Made by a program: the position numbers and the translations under genes. Positions 6,025-13,148 of a DNA stretch of 14,218 bases are shown one piece after another. Location: NCBI GenBank assembly GCA_013375495.1, contig JABXKC010000054.1:1-14218 (forward strand). The letters are read 5' to 3'. Within the stretch, counting starts at the first letter, position 1, and every line of letters starts with the position of its first letter. This DNA comes from Promethearchaeota archaeon (GTDB lineage: Archaea > Asgardarchaeota > Lokiarchaeia > Sigynarchaeales > SOKP01). The notes under the pieces were generated by a model. The model did not search any database, was not told the DNA's origin, and saw only the letters and a program-made list of their open reading frames with translations.

Positions 6025-7137
6025 ATGAGTAGTTATAAAGACATTTATTCAGAGGTTAAAAAGCGTAAAATGGAAGCACTTGATAAAAAAGACGTTGTAA
6101 AAGCAGTAGAAAAGCACGGTAAAATACTTGCGATTGAAGGTCGTTACGAACACCCTAGAAAGGTGATAGATCACATGTACGCCGCGAAACACATCACTAT
6201 TAAACCAAAGGATATCATGAAACACAATTTAAGTGATTACGATGTTGTGTTGATTGGATGCCCCGGAGACAAAATCCCGCATTCTGCATTCCCAAAAATC
6301 AGTGAATATGTGTCTTTAAAAGGAGGTTGGTTAATTACAACTGATTGGGCTTTAAGACATATAGTTGAAAACATTTTTCCTGGTTATATTAGATGGAACC
6401 AACAAAAAACTGCTGATGCTGTTGTCGCGTGCCAAATTGTTGAACCAAATCACCCCTTCTTAGAGGGTGTACTAAGCGAAATACAACAAGCTAAATGGCA
6501 AAAAATGACAGCTAAAGACACAAAGAAAGCTGAATTTAAGTGGTGGCTTGAAAATAGGTCGTTTCCAATACAAGTTCTTAACCCTGCAGTTCGTGTCCTA
6601 ATCCGGTCTTATCAAATTCAAAAAAAATGGGGTGAAGATCCAGTTCTTTGTTACTTTGACCATGGAAACGCTGGAGGACGTGTTATTCATTTAATTTCTC
6701 ACACGCATCTACAAAAAGGAGGAGCAAAAGGAAAATACGCTTCAGCTCTAATTTTAACCAATATATTGGATGAAAAAGTATCTACAAAGATGGGAATTTC
6801 GAAAGCACCCACAAAAGGGTACGTATCTGATTGGGAACAACCTGAACATTATACTCAACCACAACAAGCATCCCCCTCTGTATCAAATGAACAATACTTA
6901 AACCCTTCCACTCAAAATATGGGGTTAACAGGAACGGCGCAAATAGTCGAAGTGAATGCTAATGACGCCAATTTTTCATATGCAGATAAATGTAGTTACT
7001 GCGGATATGATTATGGCGAATACACAGGAAAAATTTATAAGTGCCAATCATGTGGTACGACTTACCACGAAAATTGTCTCAATATGCAAATTAATGAAGG
7101 AACATGTAAAAACTGTGGAAAGATTTTACTTTGGTAG
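6025..7137 (+). CDS. GATase1/ThuA-like domain fused to C-terminal RING/PHD-like zinc finger
   Basis: This 370-residue two-part protein has a Rossmann-like N-terminal region (about 32-265) showing features of the class I glutamine-amidotransferase/ThuA superfamily: a strand KILAIEG (33-39), DVVLIGCPGD (73-82) with a Cys after the strand, GGWLITTDWAL (100-110), HPFLEGV (143-149) and GGRVIHLISHTH. A Gln/Pro/Ser-rich linker (about 280-315) leads to a zinc finger with the order C323-x2-C326, C340-x2-C343, H348-x2-C351, C361-x2-C364. This Cys4-His-Cys3 layout, with CGTTYHENC, resembles prokaryotic RING fingers and also PHD or RING-variant fingers. The catalytic triad of a true amidotransferase is not evident, so the N-terminal part may bind a ligand. 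A GAGGA element 7 nt before the ATG supports the start. Ubiquitin-ligase activity is possible but unproven; no ubiquitin, E1 or E2 gene is nearby. Confidence 0.75.
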   Translation: MSSYKDIYSEVKKRKMEALDKKDVVKAVEKHGKILAIEGRYEHPRKVIDHMYAAKHITIKPKDIMKHNLSDYDVVLIGCPGDKIPHSAFPKISEYVSLKGGWLITTDWALRHIVENIFPGYIRWNQQKTADAVVACQIVEPNHPFLEGVLSEIQQAKWQKMTAKDTKKAEFKWWLENRSFPIQVLNPAVRVLIRSYQIQKKWGEDPVLCYFDHGNAGGRVIHLISHTHLQKGGAKGKYASALILTNILDEKVSTKMGISKAPTKGYVSDWEQPEHYTQPQQASPSVSNEQYLNPSTQNMGLTGTAQIVEVNANDANFSYADKCSYCGYDYGEYTGKIYKCQSCGTTYHENCLNMQINEGTCKNCGKILLW

Positions 7138-7230
7138 TATAAATAAAAAAGTTATATTTATTTCTTAATCTATTTTTATTCAGAACACTACAATATATCT
7201 CTACATATGTGGGTTGTGAGTATAAATCTT

Positions 7231-7250
7231 CGTGAAAGGCGGGTTTCACG
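7231..7250. other. Perfect hairpin between the zinc-finger gene and ferredoxin
   Basis: CGTGAAA (7231-7237), a GGCGGG loop (7238-7243) and TTTCACG (7244-7250) form a perfect 7-bp stem. It lies in the 202-bp spacer between two convergent genes and is G+C-rich for this DNA. A TATA-like CAATATATCT (7191-7200) lies about 25-30 bp before GGGTTGTGAG, so a small RNA starting near 7222 is conceivable. It could equally be a terminator hairpin, although no T-run follows on the plus strand. No known RNA family was recognised. Confidence 0.4.
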
Positions 7251-7281
7251 AACTAATTCTTTAAGAAAGCTTCAAACATTG

Positions 7282-7313
7282 AAAAAACAATAAAAAAATA
7301 ATTAAAAAAAAAA
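7282..7313 (-). terminator. T-rich terminator of the ferredoxin gene (minus strand)
   Basis: Three A-runs on the plus strand become T-runs on the minus strand about 27-58 bp past the ferredoxin stop codon. This is a typical archaeal poly-T termination zone. Confidence 0.55.
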
Positions 7314-7339
7314 TATATTCAAAAATATCTATGAGATTT

Positions 7340-7537
7340 TTATTCTTCAATAATCTCTATTACTTCTTCGGGACACTGGGTTTCACATGCTCTGCAACCG
7401 ACGCAATCATCTCTATTGTCTTCGAGAACATTTACCTTTCCGCCTTCTGGTTCCCCGAAACATTCACTTGGGCAGACTTCGTAACAAGTTCCACAACCAG
7501 TGCAACCATCTAAATCTAGCTTAATTTGAAAGCTCAT
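7340..7537 (-). CDS. 2[4Fe-4S] ferredoxin
   Basis: This 65-residue acidic ferredoxin has two complete cluster motifs: C12-x2-C15-x2-C18-x3-C22-P and C45-x2-C48-x2-C51-x3-C55-P. It carries electrons at low potential in the cytoplasm, for example to or from 2-oxoacid:ferredoxin oxidoreductases or hydrogenases. A strong Shine-Dalgarno sequence, GAGGAGT (7543-7549 on the plus strand), lies 5 nt before the ATG and fixes the start. This differs from the leaderless genes nearby and suits high expression. An extra cysteine, C26, follows the first cluster. No partner oxidoreductase is in the window, so its redox partner is unknown. Confidence 0.95.
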   Translation of the reverse strand: MSFQIKLDLDGCTGCGTCYEVCPSECFGEPEGGKVNVLEDNRDDCVGCRACETQCPEEVIEIIEE

Positions 7538-7542
7538 TTTTG

Positions 7543-7549
7543 ACTCCTC
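7543..7549 (-). promoter_or_regulatory. Strong Shine-Dalgarno site of the ferredoxin gene
   Basis: GAGGAGT on the minus strand lies 5 nt upstream of the ferredoxin ATG and is the best ribosome binding site in the window. The rest of the spacer up to about 7680 is AT-rich. A possible TATA element, ATTTAAATC, lies at about 7629-7637 on the minus strand, which would give a leader of several tens of bases. Confidence 0.6.
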
Positions 7550-7684
7550 ATCTATTTTTTTTCGGTATTAAGTAATTATCGAATTGATAAAATAACTATC
7601 TTTGTTTATCAGAATTATGTAAAAGATTTAAATTTCTTTCTTATTTTATGAAATGATCAGCATAGGAATTCGTATTTTCATAAA

Positions 7685-7701
7685 TAAAAAAAAGTAAAAA
7701 A
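7685..7701 (-). terminator. T-rich terminator after the four-helix membrane protein (minus strand)
   Basis: A-runs on the plus strand, read as T-runs of five or more on the minus strand, lie about 14-30 bp past the stop codon of the 7715-8179 gene. This suggests that it and the ferredoxin gene are separate transcripts. Confidence 0.5.
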
Positions 7702-7714
7702 GTGTATTTTTCCC

Positions 7715-8179
7715 TTATAATTCAAGATTTTTGAGACCAAGGAAATATAATACTGTTGCGAATGCGCTCCCAATTATTCCACCATAAAATCCTGCGTCAA
7801 ACCACCACCAGACATCTTCTATCTCCATATCTACAGCAAAAATTATGCCACCAATTAAGCTCAGAGTAAATACGAGTGCTGCAGCGTAAAAACCGAGCTG
7901 TACCATTTTCTTATCAGGAATTTTTTCAGGAAACCAAAGTACCAGTACTGATACAGCAGCACAGTATAAGAGTAAAAATCCGGAGATTGCAATTGGAATG
8001 CCATAAATACTGTTCCACGCATCTATACCTCCCCATATATAAACTCCAAGGTAATAATTTGATCCGTTCCATCCTCCGAAATCAAAAACTAAGAGTAGTA
8101 TACCACCAACAGCACTAAAGATTAAAGCCCCCATAAAATATATTGTTTGCTGGGAAATTTCATTTCTTTCACTCGACAT
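7715..8179 (-). CDS. Four-helix integral membrane protein of unknown function
   Basis: This 154-residue protein has four predicted membrane helices (about 13-33, 58-82, 94-116 and 129-147), short connecting loops and no enzymatic motif. The loop between helices 1 and 2 is aromatic and Gly-rich (FGGWNGSNYYLGVYIWGG, with one NGS sequon), and a Trp cluster (VWWWFDAG) precedes helix 4. The N-terminus is short and polar, so no cleaved signal peptide is expected. AAGTGAT about 5 nt before the ATG is a weak ribosome binding site and supports the start. No family is recognised. The T-rich tract downstream separates it from the ferredoxin gene. The gene is divergent from the FG-GAP propeller gene, with a 141-bp promoter region between them. 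Confidence 0.75.
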   Translation of the reverse strand: MSSERNEISQQTIYFMGALIFSAVGGILLLVFDFGGWNGSNYYLGVYIWGGIDAWNSIYGIPIAISGFLLLYCAAVSVLVLWFPEKIPDKKMVQLGFYAAALVFTLSLIGGIIFAVDMEIEDVWWWFDAGFYGGIIGSAFATVLYFLGLKNLEL

Positions 8180-8320
8180 CTTTTATCACTTTTTATTTTA
8201 AGGTTAGATGATTAAATAAAAATTATTTCTATTTTTATTTATAATTATATTTTATTAAAAATAAATTCTGTTTCAAATAATTTCCTATTAACAAATTTAT
8301 GAAAGTATAGTAGGTGTAGG

Positions 8321-9442
8321 ATGGTCAATATTAAAGAAAAATGGAACTTCCATTCCAGTGAATCGATTCTTGGGATTGAAATAGGAGATCTCAATAATAA
8401 TAGTCAAAATGAAATTTTAGGATTCTCCAAATCCGGGAAACTTCTTGTTATTTCACTAAGTGGTAAAAAAATAACCGAATTAGACATCTTAGAAAATTCA
8501 CCAATTTGGCAAGCAAAAATATGTGATATTGATCGTGACAATAAAAACGAAGTAATTTTAGGGGGTTTAGATGGTCTCTTAAGAACATTCAAATCTAGCA
8601 CCTCTTATGAATTACAACCTTTATGGGCACATCAATTTGGTGCCTCTATAAGTGGATTCTTTCTTGCAGATGTTAATGATGATTGTTATGAAGAAATCAT
8701 AGCTTATTCAATTGATAAGAGTATACGATGTTTAAATTCCATGGATGGATCTTTATTATGGGGACAATTGTTTGAAGATGGAATTGGTGATGCCATTATA
8801 TGGAAAGATACTATAAAACCTTCTAGAAAAGAGATAATAGCGTGCGGGAATGACGGAACTATCCGCAGTTTTAAAGGAGAAAATGGTGAACTCAGTTGGT
8901 TCAAGCGGTTTAATGATAAAATTCGTTGTGTTTCAATCCTACTATCAAATGAAAAAGATATGATTGTCTGCGGAGGAGATGAAAAACAACTTCATATCCT
9001 TGATAGAAATACACAAGAAGATATATTATCGCTTCAATTCGATGACTTCGTTTGGAAGTGTTTGTCGTTTCCACCTGAAGAGAAATCAAATTTATTGGTA
9101 AGCACCTACTCCTTTAGCTTTTTTGACGATTCTCTTAAAATCGAGGATATCAAATTTAGTTCAAAAATAATGTGTTTAAATTCTGATTTAAAGAAAAAAT
9201 GGGAGATTTTGAATATAAACGTAGAATGCATACTGCTTACTAAAATGTTTTCGAATAACTATATCATTATTGGAACTACTAAAGGGAATCTTTTAATCTT
9301 GGAAGCTATATCTGGTAAAGTTGTTGCTGAAATTAATAAAGACTCCTGTGTTAATGACATGAAATATGATTCAGAGTTAAATACTCTTATTAGCTCTCAT
9401 GATAACGGTTCTATATTCGCTTACTTTTTAGGTAAGTCTTAA
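8321..9442 (+). CDS. Cytosolic beta-propeller protein with FG-GAP-like repeats
   Basis: This 373-residue protein consists of repeated beta-blade units without a signal peptide, so it is probably cytosolic. The N-terminal half has three FG-GAP-like loops with an Asp/Asn-rich calcium-binding style and a trailing acidic-hydrophobic pair: GDLNNNSQNEIL (22-33), CDIDRDNKNEVILG (68-81) and ADVNDDCYEEII (116-127). Each is followed by a strand such as GLLRTF or SIRCLN. Later blades (IIACGNDGTIRSF, MIVCGGDEKQLHIL, IIIGTTKGNLLIL) look like PQQ/WD-type blades, suggesting a seven-bladed fold. The repeats recall eukaryotic FG-GAP propellers such as ITFG2 or BBS subunits, but the likeness is only at the level of the repeat. 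It probably acts as a protein-interaction scaffold. An AGGTG precedes the ATG. The amidotransferase gene follows 38 bp downstream and may be co-transcribed. Confidence 0.75.
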   Translation: MVNIKEKWNFHSSESILGIEIGDLNNNSQNEILGFSKSGKLLVISLSGKKITELDILENSPIWQAKICDIDRDNKNEVILGGLDGLLRTFKSSTSYELQPLWAHQFGASISGFFLADVNDDCYEEIIAYSIDKSIRCLNSMDGSLLWGQLFEDGIGDAIIWKDTIKPSRKEIIACGNDGTIRSFKGENGELSWFKRFNDKIRCVSILLSNEKDMIVCGGDEKQLHILDRNTQEDILSLQFDDFVWKCLSFPPEEKSNLLVSTYSFSFFDDSLKIEDIKFSSKIMCLNSDLKKKWEILNINVECILLTKMFSNNYIIIGTTKGNLLILEAISGKVVAEINKDSCVNDMKYDSELNTLISSHDNGSIFAYFLGKS

Positions 9443-9480
9443 TTTTATTATTTGGCTAAAATTATTCTAATTGATTATTC

Positions 9481-10221
9481 ATGTGTCGTATGTTCTTTAA
9501 GTGCTCTCTTGAACCTTTTTATTTGGATTACAATATTTTAAAAAAATATATAAAATCCTGCCACTGGCGCTATTTAAGGAAGTATGACCTCCTTGGACAC
9601 CATGGATTAGGTTGGGGCTTCGCTTACCTCTCTGAAAGTGACAATAAACTCGTAATAAAGCGTGACATAAGTCCCATTTACCACGCAGACTGGAAAGGTC
9701 TTACTAAAATTAAAACTCGATTCATATTAGTCCACGCAAGAAAAATTCTTCCTTGGAAAAAGAACTTAGGAAATGTTCACCCTATTAGTATTAAAGAGAA
9801 ATATCTTTTAACTCACAATGGAATTATTAAAAACTTTCCAAGTAAAAAATTAAAAAACCCAAGATTGGATAACATTTATAATGAGACTGACTTAGATACT
9901 CGAAAATATCTTTGTTCAATTATTAACGAATTACAAGAGGGCAAAGATTTGAAGATTGGCTTAGAAAGCATCTTTAAAAGCATTGAAATAGGCGCTGGAG
10001 CTAACGCTTTTCTTTTTAATTCAAAAAGTTGCAATGTTATCACTAACCATAAAAATAATTTTAATGGGAGACACCATACACTATTTTTAAGTAAAAATAA
10101 AGACGGCATCCTCGTAAGCACAACACCATTAACTGAAAATGCTAAAGAAATTCCAAACCATTCCTTGATGCAAATTGATTTAATTGACCTAAATGTGAAT
10201 ATTGTGAAGTTAGAATTTTAG
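9481..10221 (+). CDS. Class II glutamine amidotransferase (YafJ/EgtC-like)
   Basis: This 246-residue Ntn-hydrolase-fold protein starts MCRMF, so removal of Met1 would expose the nucleophile C2. Other family marks are HHGLGWGFAY (40-49), LVHARK (83-88), the HPI element at 100-102 and THNGIIKNF (111-119), which forms the glutamine-binding loop. The domain hydrolyses glutamine or a gamma-glutamyl amide. Stand-alone members such as YafJ, EgtC and DUG3 work as amidohydrolases, or supply ammonia to a partner. No synthetase domain is fused and none is encoded nearby, so the substrate is unknown. The ATG at 9481 is compulsory because Cys must be residue 2. There is no Shine-Dalgarno sequence. The gene follows the FG-GAP propeller by 38 bp and may form an operon with it. 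Confidence 0.9.
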   Translation: MCRMFFKCSLEPFYLDYNILKKYIKSCHWRYLRKYDLLGHHGLGWGFAYLSESDNKLVIKRDISPIYHADWKGLTKIKTRFILVHARKILPWKKNLGNVHPISIKEKYLLTHNGIIKNFPSKKLKNPRLDNIYNETDLDTRKYLCSIINELQEGKDLKIGLESIFKSIEIGAGANAFLFNSKSCNVITNHKNNFNGRHHTLFLSKNKDGILVSTTPLTENAKEIPNHSLMQIDLIDLNVNIVKLEF

Positions 10222-10247
10222 AAACCTTTTATTTGTATCTTACATAA

Positions 10248-10257
10248 TTTTTTATAT
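10248..10257 (+). promoter_or_regulatory. TATA box for the secreted propeller gene
   Basis: A T-rich TATA element (TTTTTATAT) is centred about 25 bp upstream of the GTG start at 10277, giving a leaderless transcript. This supports an own promoter rather than read-through from the amidotransferase gene. Confidence 0.45.
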
Positions 10258-10276
10258 CTAAATAGAATAATAAAAG

Positions 10277-11515
10277 GTGAATAATATCAAAACGTACAAA
10301 TCTATTTTGTTGACATTCACAATAGTCCTCTTATTTACTCTTTCCGTAGCTACGCAAAATATAAAAGGTCAAACAAGCACTGGATCATGGAGATTTTCTA
10401 TACAAACAAATACAGTGTATAGTACATATGAAACGATCGCTTTTTCCGCAGATGATACCTATCTTGCATCTGGATATCTTGATAAAGTTTATTTGTTTAA
10501 TAAAAGTAGCTCTATACCTCTCTGGACTGGTACTGTAGACGGCCGTGTGAATACTGTTGCAATTTCTGGAAATGGTAGTTATGTAGTAGTAGGAGTAGAT
10601 TTACAGAAAATTTACCTGTTTAACAATACTGGTTCAGAGATTTGGCAATATGAAATCACTACTGGAGGTTTCCACTCTGTTTCAATATCCTTTGACGGGA
10701 AATACATCGTTGGTGGATGTGGGGATAATAAAGTTTATCTATTTAACAACACAAGTCCTACACCACTATGGAATTATACTACGGGGGGGTATATTAATTC
10801 TGCAAAAATTTCTGCAGATGGTAATTATATTGCCGTAGGGTCAGAAGACCATTCTCTCTATCTGTTTAATCGTTCAAGTTTGAGTCTTATGTGGAGCTAT
10901 CCTACAGGAGGTCATATTTATGACGTAGCAATCACTCCTGTTGGGAGCTATATTGTTGCAGGAAGTTTAGACAACACTATTTATTTCTTTAATTTAACTA
11001 GCTCAACCCCATTATGGACGAATATAACTAATGGCTATGTTCAGAAGGTAGATATTTCAGATGATGGAACATATATTGTCGCAAACGGAGGTTCTAAACT
11101 ATATCTCTTAAATAAATCAAGCGCAATGCCTTTATGGACCTACGAGACTGAAAACGATGTTGAAGACGTTGCAATTTCTGCTGATGGAAAGTTTATCGTT
11201 TTAGGAATGCAGGATGGTACTTTAGACAATACGGTATTAATTTTTAACGATACATCTCCCTTATCTAGCCCGAACCCTATAGTATCACTCTCTCAAAGTG
11301 CACAAATTGATTGTGTTGATATAACAAGTAATGGTGATTACTTTACTGTTCAATTACCCCGCAGCATTACATTATATGATCGTTATGACCTTACGCTCCC
11401 AAGCCCACCATCGCCTCAATTAATCAGTTTCTATATTATTCCAGGATTTATGTTTTCATTATTTATTATTGCATACATATATACCAAAATCATGAAACAA
11501 AATCATAATTCTTAA
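10277..11515 (+). CDS. Secreted, membrane-anchored WD40/PQQ-like propeller, sequon-rich
   Basis: This 412-residue cell-surface protein begins with an N-terminal signal peptide or anchor (hydrophobic about 9-26). About seven blades follow, each reading roughly VAIS.DG.YIV.G..D...YLFN.SS..PLW, and then a Pro/Ser-rich stalk (LPSPPSPQ). A single C-terminal membrane helix lies at about 383-404, with a short basic tail on the inside. Eleven N-x-S/T sequons lie in the outer part, many at the blade turn (FNKS, FNNTS, FNRS, FNLT, LNKS, FNDTS), so heavy N-glycosylation is likely. The start is a GTG with a TATA element about 25 bp upstream and no ribosome binding site. The role may be binding or structure at the cell surface; no catalytic residues are visible. 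It is probably a client of the cell's oligosaccharyltransferase. Confidence 0.82.
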   Translation: MNNIKTYKSILLTFTIVLLFTLSVATQNIKGQTSTGSWRFSIQTNTVYSTYETIAFSADDTYLASGYLDKVYLFNKSSSIPLWTGTVDGRVNTVAISGNGSYVVVGVDLQKIYLFNNTGSEIWQYEITTGGFHSVSISFDGKYIVGGCGDNKVYLFNNTSPTPLWNYTTGGYINSAKISADGNYIAVGSEDHSLYLFNRSSLSLMWSYPTGGHIYDVAITPVGSYIVAGSLDNTIYFFNLTSSTPLWTNITNGYVQKVDISDDGTYIVANGGSKLYLLNKSSAMPLWTYETENDVEDVAISADGKFIVLGMQDGTLDNTVLIFNDTSPLSSPNPIVSLSQSAQIDCVDITSNGDYFTVQLPRSITLYDRYDLTLPSPPSPQLISFYIIPGFMFSLFIIAYIYTKIMKQNHNS

Positions 11516-11516
11516 T

Positions 11517-11536
11517 TCTTTTTTTTTATTTGTTTT
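11517..11536 (+). terminator. T-rich terminator after the secreted propeller
   Basis: A run of ten T within a pyrimidine-rich stretch starts 2 bp past the stop codon. A small inverted repeat (CCAAAA at 11545-11550, TTTTGG at 11556-11561) follows. The rest of the spacer holds only A-runs belonging to the opposite strand. Confidence 0.55.
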
Positions 11537-11607
11537 AAATCAGACCAAAAAAAGGTTTTGGAGCTAATTTTGAATCTCAATAATTAGAATTTGGGAAATA
11601 TTTGATT

Positions 11608-11632
11608 AAAAATAAAATAAAAAAATAAAAAA
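11608..11632 (-). terminator. T-rich terminator of the small membrane protein (minus strand)
   Basis: A-runs on the plus strand, read as T-runs on the minus strand, lie about 18-42 bp past the stop codon of the 11650-11967 gene. Together with the tract at 11517-11536 this ends both convergent transcripts. Confidence 0.55.
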
Positions 11633-11649
11633 GATTAATAATACTCTGC

Positions 11650-11967
11650 CTATTCTCCGGATTCCTCTTCAGCAGCTAATTCCTCTTCCAATTCTTCGAG
11701 TGGAACTGGTGCGGGGGTCGTAAGCATGCTATAACCAATCCAAATAGCAATTATAGCAATTAATAGTACCATAATCCAGAGTGGTAGAACGGTAAATAGT
11801 CTGTAATCGAGCCAATCGACCTCAAAAAGCCGGAAAATATTATCCCAATTTGGGTTACCCCCCAGCGTATTAAAATATAAATCCACAACACTTCCCATGG
11901 TGTAGATAATAGCGATTAGGATGCCGAGGATCATAACGATTGCTCCAATTATTTTGTCTTTAGCCAT
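11650..11967 (-). CDS. Small two-helix membrane protein with acidic tail
   Basis: This 105-residue protein starts MAKDKIIGAIVMILG. It has a first helix at about 7-30, an outer loop with FNTLGGNPNWDN and FEVDWLDYRLF, a second helix at about 60-82 ending in IWIGYSM, then TTPAPVP and a strongly acidic C-terminus (about residues 89-105, mostly Glu). The start at 11967 is preferred because AAAGGTG lies about 6 nt upstream on the minus strand. An ATG at 12036 would add 23 residues that are Lys/Leu-rich and unlike the rest. No family name is certain. The tail could bind a basic partner. The gene has its own T-rich terminator and faces away from the kinase-cupin operon. Confidence 0.72.
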   Translation of the reverse strand: MAKDKIIGAIVMILGILIAIIYTMGSVVDLYFNTLGGNPNWDNIFRLFEVDWLDYRLFTVLPLWIMVLLIAIIAIWIGYSMLTTPAPVPLEELEEELAAEEESGE

Positions 11968-12134
11968 ATTAAACACCTTTATGAGTTTCAGACATTCTTT
12001 TTTTCTTGTAATTTCGAGCAAGTTTACTTTGCTCAATATTATTTTTAAAATTATATTAAATTAAAACCATTCGTTAAGAATTACTTGGTTTTAATTGTGA
12101 TGAACCATAAATTGATAATATAAAAGCAAGATTG

Positions 12135-12144
12135 TTATATAAAT
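12135..12144 (+). promoter_or_regulatory. TATA box for the kinase-cupin operon
   Basis: TTATATAAAT is centred about 27 bp upstream of the ATG at 12167, so the transcript would start at the start codon. It is identical in sequence to the gcvH TATA box at 3225-3234. Confidence 0.55.
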
Positions 12145-12166
12145 TGGTTTTATTAATGAGAATAAT

Positions 12167-13138
12167 ATGCTAAATCACGACCAGTACGTTCTAATCATTG
12201 GTTCAAGTAACATGGATTTGAATATCTACTCACAACGGTTCCCTAAGCCAGGTGAAACCGTTACAGGGGGTATTTTTAAACAATTCTTGGGGGGAAAAGG
12301 CGCGAACCAAGCGGTAGCTTCTGTGAGGTCTGGATCCAAAACAAAATTTATTGGTAAGGTTGGCCTAGACACATTTGGAAACGATATGATATCTCAATTA
12401 AGCAAAGAAGGAGTAAATATAGAGCATATAATAAGGGATCCACACGAATCAAGTGGTGTTGCCTTTATATTGATAGATGAAACTGGAGAAAATATGATTA
12501 GTGTAGCGCCTGGAGCCAATTTTAAATTAACTCCAGAAGAAGTTCAAGTTAATTCAGATGTTATTAAAAATGCTAAATGTTTGATTGTTCAAATGGAGAT
12601 TCCCATCGAGACAATAGAAGAAATTTATAAAATTGCAGCCAAAGGGGAAGTCGTAAAAATTCTCAATCCAGCTCCTTTAAAGCCAATTGGTTTATCAATT
12701 TTAAGTAATATTGATATTATCATTCCTAACGAGGGAGAGCTGTTACAATTACATTCGCTTTTGAAGTTTAAAGAATCGATTGGCAATAGGAAAGATAAAA
12801 TTATTCGTGCTTCAAAAGAAATATCAAGTTTAGGAATAAAAACGATAATAACTACTCTAGGTAAAAAAGGCTGTATTATTTATGTTGCAGAAGAGGATAA
12901 AATAATAGAAGTTCCAGCTTTTAAAGTTCAAGCTATTGATACTGTAGGTGCGGGAGATTGCTTTAATGGGGTTGTAGCTAGTAAATTATGCCAAGGAGAA
13001 AATATACATACTTCGGTAAAATACGCTACAGCAGCAGCCTCCATCGCTATAACAAGACAAGGAGCACAAGCATCAATGCCGTATCTTAACGAAATAGAGG
13101 ATCGTTTCAAGCATTATATTAATTTACATAAAATATAG
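12167..13138 (+). CDS. PfkB-family sugar kinase, ribokinase-like
   Basis: This 323-residue kinase of the PfkB/ribokinase family, of usual length, phosphorylates a sugar or nucleoside with ATP. Visible signatures are IGSSNMDLN (11-19), the first PfkB motif FLGGKGANQAVA (40-51), VAPGANF (113-119) and PNEGE (187-191), whose N188 and E191 match the N-x-x-E metal site. TTLGKKG (229-235) and the second motif IDTVGAGDCFNG (257-268) with catalytic base D264 follow. GGKGANQA and the SSNMDL start favour ribokinase (ribose to ribose 5-phosphate), but deoxyribose or nucleoside substrates cannot be excluded. The gene is followed after 10 bp by a cupin gene, probably in one transcript, so the substrate may be linked to the cupin's substrate. 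Confidence 0.9.
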   Translation: MLNHDQYVLIIGSSNMDLNIYSQRFPKPGETVTGGIFKQFLGGKGANQAVASVRSGSKTKFIGKVGLDTFGNDMISQLSKEGVNIEHIIRDPHESSGVAFILIDETGENMISVAPGANFKLTPEEVQVNSDVIKNAKCLIVQMEIPIETIEEIYKIAAKGEVVKILNPAPLKPIGLSILSNIDIIIPNEGELLQLHSLLKFKESIGNRKDKIIRASKEISSLGIKTIITTLGKKGCIIYVAEEDKIIEVPAFKVQAIDTVGAGDCFNGVVASKLCQGENIHTSVKYATAAASIAITRQGAQASMPYLNEIEDRFKHYINLHKI

Positions 13139-13148
13139 GAAAATAAAA

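Noticed and set aside
8896..8912. tRNA T-arm-like GGTTCAAG (also at about 12200)
   Set aside because: Both lie within well-supported protein genes and no acceptor, D or anticodon arms surround them.
11968..12036. Upstream ATG adding 23 residues to the small membrane protein
   Set aside because: AAAGGTG lies right before the inner ATG at 11967 and the extra residues do not fit the rest of the protein.
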